DNA from: Verrucomicrobia bacterium 12-59-8
GTDB lineage: Bacteria > Verrucomicrobiota > Verrucomicrobiae > Verrucomicrobiales > Verrucomicrobiaceae
Assembly: GCA_002279765.1 (NCBI GenBank)
Contig: NCCR01000361.1
Location: 1-6,572 of the forward strand
DNA length: 6,572 nucleotides
Direction: 5' to 3'
Positions 1-6,300 of this stretch are shown here, one piece after another. Within the stretch, counting starts at the first letter, position 1. Each line of letters starts with the position of its first letter. The position numbers were made by a program, and so were the translations under genes. Below the pieces are notes generated by a model. The model worked only from the letters and a program-made list of their open reading frames with translations. It was not told the origin of the DNA and ran no database searches.

Positions 1-149
1 CTGCTGACGCAGCCGCGTCATGAATTCCAAGAAATTCCTCACCGCGAAAAATATCGAAAGGCGGCTTAATTAAGTGCCATTCATGCCTGGCATCTTTTTT
101 TGGTCCTGAAGGAGGCTCTACAAAAAGCACCCCTATCCAGAGGTGACCT
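1..149. other. Region downstream of partner 2, no gene seen
   Basis: No reading frame here resembles the neighbouring proteins. The minus strand has an ATG at 21-19 that runs off the left edge after seven codons and cannot be judged. The 17-base motif (66-82) is present. A third cassette may start just beyond the edge. Confidence 0.4.
66..82. repeat. Cassette 3' motif, copy 2
   Basis: Matches 2263-2279 at 16 of 17 positions. It sits downstream of partner 2 as its twin does of partner 1. A match of this length in corresponding positions suggests a shared cassette edge, though chance or leftover homology cannot be excluded. Confidence 0.5.
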
Positions 150-428
150 TCAATCTGTCCATCCGGGTGGAGGGCGGCCCTTGTAAGTCTGTGGATCGGA
201 ACGGCTAAATATTTTCGTCCATCCTTCGGGAAAAAGTTCATTAAGGACGCGTGTGGCCACTGTATCGCATGTAGAGTGGGTGTGTTTATAGCGTGGCGTT
301 TTACTCTGCAGCCTGGGAAGAATGAATTCTTCGAATCCTGGGCCTTCGCCGGTCCAGTTGTTACCGTCAAAAAAAAGACTCCAGACATCTGCTTTTGCTT
401 CAAATTGTCCTGTTTGGGGGATGCTCAT
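150..428 (-). CDS. 92-residue partner of module 2, putative immunity/inhibitor protein
   Basis: The family is not recognised. Start and stop geometry match partner 1 exactly: 92 residues and ATGA overlap with the peptidase stop. It opens MSIPQTG and has FDGNNW at 20-25, RVL at 60-62 and Asp78, lining up with partner 1 after a one-residue gap. It is near neutral (11 Asp/Glu, 10 Lys/Arg) with a single cysteine, so it has diverged strongly from partner 1, as expected if each partner is matched to its own peptidase. No signal peptide or membrane segment is seen. An immunity role is inferred from context only. Confidence 0.72.
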   Translation of the reverse strand: MSIPQTGQFEAKADVWSLFFDGNNWTGEGPGFEEFILPRLQSKTPRYKHTHSTCDTVATRVLNELFPEGWTKIFSRSDPQTYKGRPPPGWTD

Positions 429-1777
429 GGTTGTTGCAGGGTGTGGATGACAAAATCAAAGTACTCGGGATCGTTAGAATAAAACTCGACAGGGTTCTCA
501 TGCAAGCGCTCGATGCCCATGGTCAGGAGTTCGGTGGCGTCTGGATAGATTTTTCCTGCATAGTGCTCACCACCGCGGCTGAAGAATTCATCTTCGTAGG
601 CCTCTTCGTAAGCTTTGTACTCTTTGTTTCCTGTTAGGTCACTGAGCTTTTGCGATGATTCATTGCCGGCACGCTTCTTGAGAAAGTCTTGGCTGGCCTT
701 CAGTATATGCGGGCTCTGTTGTTCAACGGCGTGGGTGATTTCATGCATTACCGTGCTCGCGTCTGTCTTTAGATTGATAAGAAGCATGCCGCGATAATGG
801 GCTGCGCGGTTTCGATTGAAATCCACTGCGTTCACCGTGGGTAGTAGGCTTGGGTGGATGTAGGATTCAGCCAACTTCGCCCCAGCTAACGCTGCCGCCT
901 TGGTGGTTGGAGTAAAGTGATTAAAGCTAACCTTCCCACGTTCACCTGCGGGCAGCATGACGTGTGATCGTGTCTCTGCGATAAGTTTCTGCATTTCTGC
1001 ATTCCGCGCATCCAGCTTTGATTGCAGGTGCCGTGCCATCGTGGCATCACCCAGTGCAGTTGCTCTATTAATATCGCCATCTAGCAGGAAGATGTCACCC
1101 GCCAGATTGCTCCACTTTTTCACGTGGGCATCCAACTTATTCTTGATGTCAGTCAGATCCTGGGCAGCTGTTTTGGCTCCCGGTGCCGAAACTGCGCGAG
1201 TTAGCTGTGGGACTGGCTTTGGGTGGGCATTTTCTGGTGATGCCTGTACATGCGCGTCGAGTAAGGTTTCGATTCGTTGACGCGCGGTTTGGGCATCGAG
1301 CCTTGCGAACTGCTTGGCAAGGGTGGAGATATGGTAGCCGATGGACCCGTTTTCATTCACCCACATGCCGCTTGCAAAGCCATTGGGGGTTTTCGATTCA
1401 GAGATGGGGTTGGTGAGGTTTGGAAATTTGCTGGCTAGGCTGGCAGCAATGCTGTTGATGACGGCGCTAGTGTGGGCGGCATGTTGCTGGGGCGTCAAGG
1501 CTGGCCCTGAGGCTGCCGCCTGTGGTGACGATGATCCCTGTGCTGGTGAGGGCGAGCCTCCATCTGATTGGGAGGAGGTGGGCGAAAGCAATGGTCGGCT
1601 GGTTTGTGAGGAACTCTGACCTTGTGCTGCAGGGGCATTTCCGCTGCGGAATGCGCCGCCGCTTGCAGCGGCGACAACATCCCGCGCCTGGGCCACATCT
1701 GCCTGCACCTGGGGGTGCTGCTGGGCTTTCTCGGGCATCTTCGCGACGTTTTCGATGAGCTTCCGTGACTGCTCCAC
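425..1777 (-). CDS. Zincin-like metallopeptidase module 2 (orphan cassette payload)
   Basis: This gives 450 residues from the GTG at 1777. That start is arbitrary: it lies inside the SPEQS module, has no Shine-Dalgarno sequence, and the frame stays open to 2194. Order: SPEQS module (1-35), Ser/Gln/Pro linker (about 40-95), a cassette-specific region (about 97-190) with WVNENGSIGYHISTLAKQF, a charged helical stretch (about 200-272), and the peptidase (about 273-450). HEITH is at 345-349 and conserved YED at 394-396, with Glu395 46 residues after the last His, the same spacing as in module 1. RGGEHY is at 401-406, TELL at 415-418, then NPVEF..NDPEYF. All motif residues shared with module 1 are intact, so the domain appears active. 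It ends in an ATGA overlap with partner 2. It would probably be expressed only after recombination with the carrier; a standalone gene with a weak start remains possible. Confidence 0.75.
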   Translation of the reverse strand: MEQSRKLIENVAKMPEKAQQHPQVQADVAQARDVVAAASGGAFRSGNAPAAQGQSSSQTSRPLLSPTSSQSDGGSPSPAQGSSSPQAAASGPALTPQQHAAHTSAVINSIAASLASKFPNLTNPISESKTPNGFASGMWVNENGSIGYHISTLAKQFARLDAQTARQRIETLLDAHVQASPENAHPKPVPQLTRAVSAPGAKTAAQDLTDIKNKLDAHVKKWSNLAGDIFLLDGDINRATALGDATMARHLQSKLDARNAEMQKLIAETRSHVMLPAGERGKVSFNHFTPTTKAAALAGAKLAESYIHPSLLPTVNAVDFNRNRAAHYRGMLLINLKTDASTVMHEITHAVEQQSPHILKASQDFLKKRAGNESSQKLSDLTGNKEYKAYEEAYEDEFFSRGGEHYAGKIYPDATELLTMGIERLHENPVEFYSNDPEYFDFVIHTLQQP

Positions 1778-2158
1778 GCTCTGCGGCGGGGTTCGGGGCG
1801 GAGGGAGAGAGTTGCGGGATGGGGACGATGGCTGGCTGCCGCTTGCTGTTGGTGCGGGCGGGATTCCTGGGGAGTTGGTCGCGGGCGGACGGGAGTTGTC
1901 TGTGGGGCGGGGGCTCGGGTTTGCCGGTGAGTGCTGGACTTGATCTGGGGCGTTGCGATTGGTTGGCCTGTCTGCCGTCTGCGGGTTGGTGGCGTTGGCT
2001 GAATCTGCTGATGTGGACGGATGGTAGGGCGTGGTATCCGCGACGTTTCCTGCGGTGCGGCTGTCTCGTTCCGGGGTGGGATACGAAGGCTCCAGCGGGC
2101 GTCCGTCGGGCCTGTTTCTGCAGGATTGGGGAGAGTCTGAGGAGTCGTATCCGCGCGT
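1670..2158 (-). repeat. Cassette repeat, copy B (5' part of orphan cassette)
   Basis: Collinear with 3319-3807 with no net insertion or deletion. The right-hand block (1936-2144) and the left-hand block (1682-1753) are nearly identical to copy A, while the middle has diverged. Beyond 1670 the cassettes carry different sequence. This is a tandem duplication or a gene-converted homology arm. Confidence 0.9.
1673..1780 (-). repeat. SPEQS-HPQVQ-DVAQAR module, copy 3 (junction to module 2)
   Basis: Begins SVEQSRKLIENV and ends HPQVQADVAQARDVV. It matches the carrier's residues 978-1013 closely and again stands directly before the cassette-specific sequence. Confidence 0.8.
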
Positions 2159-2194
2159 GGTTAAACGACGGCGCGACAGCTGCCAGCTCGTGAC
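1778..2194 (-). pseudogene. Start-less copy of carrier C-terminal linker, in frame with module 2
   Basis: Translating upstream of the GTG at 1777 shows no stop until 2195-2197. The 139 codons read the same linker as carrier residues 853-977: SSDSPQS, then RPLEPSYPTPERDSRTAGNV, then NATNPQTADRPTNRNAPDQV. It begins abruptly with unrelated Arg-rich residues and has no ATG, GTG or TTG start with a plausible ribosome site. It therefore looks like the 5' part of an orphan C-terminal cassette, duplicated from the carrier and kept in frame. An open frame in low-complexity GC-rich DNA is weak evidence alone, but the retained peptide match is strong. Confidence 0.75.
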
Positions 2195-2292
2195 TCAGCC
2201 TCGCCACGTCATGCGTCTCTTGCCATTACCGCCGAGACACACAAAAGCCGCCGCCTAAGATGTTAAGTAAGTGCCATTCCAACCATTTTCTG
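2159..2292. other. Spacer between cassette 1 and cassette 2
   Basis: About 134 bases between the partner 1 stop and the start of cassette repeat copy B. The orphan cassette frame opens here after a stop at 2195-2197. I see no convincing promoter, Shine-Dalgarno sequence or terminator hairpin on the minus strand. It holds the 17-base motif at 2263-2279. Confidence 0.5.
2263..2279. repeat. Cassette 3' motif, copy 1
   Basis: This 17-base string matches 66-82 at 16 of 17 positions (the mismatch is at 2267). It lies 13 bases beyond the partner 1 stop codon. Its twin lies about 67 bases beyond the partner 2 stop. It may mark the 3' edge of each cassette. No protein longer than a few codons can be read from it. 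Confidence 0.5.
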
Positions 2293-2571
2293 TCAGTCAA
2301 TGGCTCCTTCCGGCAGCTCATCTTCAGGCCCCCATGTATCGCACTTGCAGTAGATCTCCTTATAGTCCTTGAACCTCGACATTAAAACTCGCTGCGCTAT
2401 GTCCGCTACTGTGCGGTGCATCTGAGTTTCGCGTGCAGACTCCTCGGCAAAGACATCCGCCAGCCGTTCATTGAAACGTGGACAGTCATCGCTCCACCAC
2501 TTATTGCCGTCGAAACAGATTTGGTAGCCGTCACATTCGGCGATGTAAATTCCAGTATGGGGTAGGCTCAT
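2293..2571 (-). CDS. 92-residue partner of module 1, putative immunity/inhibitor protein
   Basis: The family is not recognised. It starts at the ATG of an ATGA overlap with the module 1 stop, so translational coupling is likely, and no Shine-Dalgarno sequence is seen. It has 92 residues, no signal peptide and no membrane segment. It is acidic (19 Asp/Glu against 10 Lys/Arg by my count) with five cysteines. It opens MSLPHTG and has FDGNKW at 20-25 and RVL at 61-63. The 92-residue protein behind module 2 shares its length and these landmarks (12 identities in the first 25 residues). A small acidic cytoplasmic protein stop-start coupled to a peptidase domain suggests a cognate immunity protein. 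A chaperone or adaptor for packaging or secretion is the main alternative. Confidence 0.75.
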   Translation of the reverse strand: MSLPHTGIYIAECDGYQICFDGNKWWSDDCPRFNERLADVFAEESARETQMHRTVADIAQRVLMSRFKDYKEIYCKCDTWGPEDELPEGAID

Positions 2572-3329
2572 GGGTGTTGCAGGGTTTGAAGGATGAAGCG
2601 GAAATATTCTGGGTCATTTTGCATGAATTCGACAGGATTTGCATGCAGTCTTTCGATGCCTCGGGTTAAGAGTTCCGTGCCCCGGCCCCCGTAGTCCTTA
2701 CCCATGTAGTGATCACCACCTCGGGCTGCAAACTGGTCCTCATAAGCATATTCATCCAGGCGGTAATCTTCTCGCCCGGTGAGATCTCTCAGGCGCTTTG
2801 GTTGTTCAGTTCCAGCGCGGTACCGCAGGAAGGCCAGCGCTGCGGCCAAGACGGCAGGGTTCTTCTCCTCCGTGCCATGAGTGATCTCATGCATGATTTT
2901 CGACTCAGCGGCAGACACGTCCATGCGAATGACGCCGTCTTTGTAGGCGGGCCTTTCGGAGGAGCGATAGGCCACATCCACTTTGGGCAGCAGGGCAGCG
3001 TGAGTGTAGCGGGTAGTCAGACGTGCCCCGGCCTCCAACGTTGTATGTAGCCTGCTGTCCACAGATCCAAAAGCGACCTGTCCCCGTTCATGCTGGGGAA
3101 TCTCAACCTCCCGGCGGGCGTTCTCGATCATTTGATTGAGGGTGTTCTCCGCCTTGACCATGGCTTTACGGGCCTTCAAAAATTCGGCGTTAGTGCCGTT
3201 GATTGCTGCTGCCTTTTCATTCGATTGCGCCGTTTCAAAATCCTGCTGAGGACGGCGCACCATGGGAGGAGGCCGAGGGAGGGGGAGCCTCGAACTGAAT
3301 GCTATGCGCCGTGGCCTTCGCCACCACAC
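2568..3329 (-). CDS. Zincin-like metallopeptidase module 1 (cassette 1 payload)
   Basis: From the GTG at 3329 the frame gives 253 residues; the first ATG in frame is at 3263 and neither start has a Shine-Dalgarno sequence. I think this is the detached C-terminal domain of the carrier and not a free gene. HEITH at residues 147-151 is the classic HExxH zinc-peptidase motif. It is followed 46 residues later by a conserved YED (196-198), whose Glu197 is a candidate third ligand, then RGGDHY (203-208), TELL (218-221) and an ending NPVEF..NDPEYF.F. That last block resembles the C-terminal motif I recall from phage MuF/minor head proteins. Residues 1-60 are linker and a charged helix. It shares 27 of the last 36 positions from TELL with module 2. 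The stop overlaps the partner start by ATGA. A secreted or injected peptidase toxin is the preferred inference; a virion maturation peptidase is the alternative. Confidence 0.72.
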   Translation of the reverse strand: MWWRRPRRIAFSSRLPLPRPPPMVRRPQQDFETAQSNEKAAAINGTNAEFLKARKAMVKAENTLNQMIENARREVEIPQHERGQVAFGSVDSRLHTTLEAGARLTTRYTHAALLPKVDVAYRSSERPAYKDGVIRMDVSAAESKIMHEITHGTEEKNPAVLAAALAFLRYRAGTEQPKRLRDLTGREDYRLDEYAYEDQFAARGGDHYMGKDYGGRGTELLTRGIERLHANPVEFMQNDPEYFRFILQTLQHP

Positions 3330-6300
3330 TCCGCGCCTGGGCCACGTCTGCCTGCACCTGGGGGTGCTGCTGGGCTTTCTCGGGCATCTTCGCGACGTTG
3401 TCGAGGAGGCGGCGGGACTGCTCCGGGCTCAGCGGTGGGGTTCTGGGCGGGGGGAGAGAGGTGCGCGATAGGGACGAGGGCGGGCTGCCGTTTGCGGTGG
3501 CTGCGGGCGGGGGTCCTGAGGTGTTGGGTGAGGGCGGGTGGGAGTTGTCTGTGGGGCGGGGGCTCGGGTTTGCCGAGGTGTTCTGGACTTGATCTGGGGC
3601 GTTGCGATTGGTCGGCCGGTCTGCCGTCTGCGGGTTGGTGGCGTTGGCTGAATCTGCTGATGTGGCCGGATGGTAGGGAGTGGTATCCGCGACGTTTCCT
3701 GCGGTGCGGCTGTCTCGTTCCGGGGTGGGATACGAAGGCTCCAGCGGGCGTCCGTCGGGCCTGTTTCTGCCGGATTGGGGAGAGTCTGAGGAGCCGTGTC
3801 CGCGTGGCGGGGGCTCTGCATTCGCAGGAAGTTTCCTGCCGGGACGCGCATCGTTTGGATGAGTGTCTGCATGCGGTGTCCATCCGTCGGTGTCACGGCG
3901 GCTGAGTGGGGCTTCAGCAGCCGTGTCTGCATGTGGTGTGCGATTGGGATCAACTGAGGGAGGAGGCGTGTGGGGATCGGCTTCGCCGTGCGGGCGGGGC
4001 GCGCTCTCCGGGGCCTCTGGCTGCGGCCGGTTTGCCGATTCTGGATGCTGGACGTTCTCTGGCGTGGCCTCCGAAGGCCGTGCTGCGTCTGCGGGGCGGG
4101 GGGCGGTCTCTGGCGACTGTGTGTGGGCGGCTGGCTGGGTGTCTGTGGGCGGGCCTGAGCCGGGTGTGTTGGCAGGCTTTTCAGCGGGCAGTCGTGAGAG
4201 TGCGGCCTTGGCATCGGCGAGTTCTTTTTTCTGTGCCTCGCTCAGGGGCTCTTTCTGGTTCTCCAGCTTCTGCACGTGGTCATGCAACACGTCGCGGGCC
4301 TGGGCGACGTCTGACTGCACCTGGGGGTGCCCGCGCTGCTCGGGCGGGCGGTTCATGACGTTGTTGACGAGCCGTTGCGACTGCTCGGGGCTCTTGGGTG
4401 CGGTGGTTGGCGGGGGGAGCGGTGGGGTTGGGGGAGCTTGCGGTGGTTTGCGGTCGTTGGCCGTGGTTTGCGGCTGTTGAGCAGGGCCGGAGGCGTTCTG
4501 GGTTGCAGTATCTGGTATTGAGTGCTGTGGTGATGCCGGGGAGGGTGGAGTTGATGATGGCTGGCCGGAGGGAGGGGTTTGCTGTTGTTGGCGATTGTTT
4601 GCTGTTGTTTGCGGTTGCTGGCCGGAACCGGAGGCTGGGGTGTCTGGAGTGGTAGGTTGTGGTATTGGATGCTGTGGCGAAGGCGCGGGAGGATTCGCCG
4701 GGGCGGGCTGCTCCGCCGGGCTGGTCTGCTGAGAAGGCGCGGGTTGAGCCACCTGGGCGGGCTGCTGTGGAGTGGACTGCTGCGGTGCCGTGGCGGGTTG
4801 CGGCGGGGCACTGCTGTTTTTCTTGTCTGCCATGGCCTGCACGCCGCCGCCGAGGAGGGCGGAGGTGAGGGCGTTCTGGGGGAACTGCTCGGCGAAGCTG
4901 GTGGCGGCTTCGTTGAAGGTTTTCCCCTTGTTCATCTCGGAGGCGATGTGGGTGAACCCGCCTTCGATGGCTTCCTGGATGGTTTCTTCGCTGGCGCCAT
5001 GGAGCGCTGACTTCACCGTGGCGGCAAAGCTCTTTTTGGCCAGCTCACGGGTGGCGGGGTTGTTGAGGGCCTGGGCTCCGCCGGGCATGATCTTGCTGAG
5101 CACGAGGCCGACGCCTCCGCTGGCGATGGCGGTGCCTGCGGCTTTTTTGTGCGCTTCTTCAATGGTATCTCCTGCCTTGATGTGGTGCTCGAGGAGATCG
5201 GTGTAGGTGCTGCCGGCGCTCTGCGCTGCGCCGAGGATGAGGCCTGCGGTGCCGCCTGTGGCGATGGCGGCACCGACGCTGGGGACGGCCTGGATCAAGT
5301 TGCTGAGGAAGCTGCCGACTTTGCCCTGGGTGGTGCCGGTCATCTCGTTGGACTGGGTGAGGCCCTGATTTTGCCGGGCCATGGCTGCGGCGGCTTCGCT
5401 GGCGGCCTCCCCGCCGACATTGACGCCGGTGATGTCCTGGAAGGTGTTTCCGGCAAGGGCTGCGGCACCGAGCAACCCGGAGACGACCTGGCCGCCGCCG
5501 GAGACGAGGGAGGTGCTGACGTTGTCCATGAACTTGCGCACGCCGCTGCGGTTCTGCATGGCATCGAGGTAGAGCTGCGTCTTCTCGTTGTCGGTGTACT
5601 GGCGCACGCTGCCGTCCGGCATTTTCTGGGTGAAGTGGCCGGCCTGGGTGTTTTTGGTGAGCCACTCGTTGTAGTCCTGGACGCCGGGGAAGCGCTTGCT
5701 GGTCTTGAGGGTTTCGGTGGCGCTTGTGAGCCAGCGGTCGTGGTAGGCGGGCCACAACTTGCGTGCGGCTTCTTTGGCCTCGGGGGTGGAGTAGGTTTTG
5801 TCGATGGCTTTTTCGAAGGTGGCCTGGTCCTCCCCGAGGGTGGGATTCACGGTGATGCGGCCATCGGGCAGGACGCGGGCGGGCTCGGCGGGGCCTTTGC
5901 CGGACCAGGCGTTGAGGGTCCTGTCGACGAGGTTTTCCTGCTGCCGGTTGGCGTAGCTGGTGCTGGCGCGATTCCAGTCGCTGAGGCGCTGCATTTCGAG
6001 GTGGTGGCGGAGGTCTTTGGGATCGACGCCGTATTTTTGGGCCTCCTGCTCGAGGACGGCGAGGTGGGTGCTGGAGAGGGGTGCGCCGGGGCTGTAGGGG
6101 TCGTTTTCCTTCGGAGCCTGGCCGGTGATCCAGTTTCCGGCGACGCCTTTGCCCCACTGCTGGTAGATCTGCGCGGCGATGCCGGGGAGCTGCTGGGCCT
6201 TGGCTTTGATCTGGGCCTGCTGCTGCTGGAGGTGCTGATTGAGGGCCTGGATGCCGGCCTCGTACTGGGGGCCGCGCTGGGGGTGTTTTTTGGCGAGATC

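Noticed and set aside
75..101. Hairpin followed by seven T on the plus strand, like a terminator
   Set aside because: The stem is only five base pairs with an eight-base loop, and no plus-strand gene ends here; on the minus strand the A run precedes the hairpin.
103..120. Palindrome-like TCCTGAAGGA near partner 2's end
   Set aside because: Only a four-base stem with a two-base loop; not informative.
1467..2207. A 246-codon minus-strand frame beginning near 2207
   Set aside because: It reads Arg/Pro-rich peptide in the wrong frame of the cassette repeat. The same artefact occurs over copy A at 3302-3883.
2195..2292. Promoter for the orphan cassette
   Set aside because: No pair of -35 and -10 like boxes at proper spacing could be found on the minus strand.
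3090..3905. Long plus-strand frame of 271 codons
   Set aside because: Antisense to the carrier tail and module 1; Trp/Gly/Arg-rich composition is typical of the reverse of Pro-rich GC-rich coding DNA.
5159..6157. A 332-codon minus-strand frame inside the carrier
   Set aside because: Arg/Pro/His-rich low-complexity shadow of the carrier's GC-rich frame with no recognisable domain.
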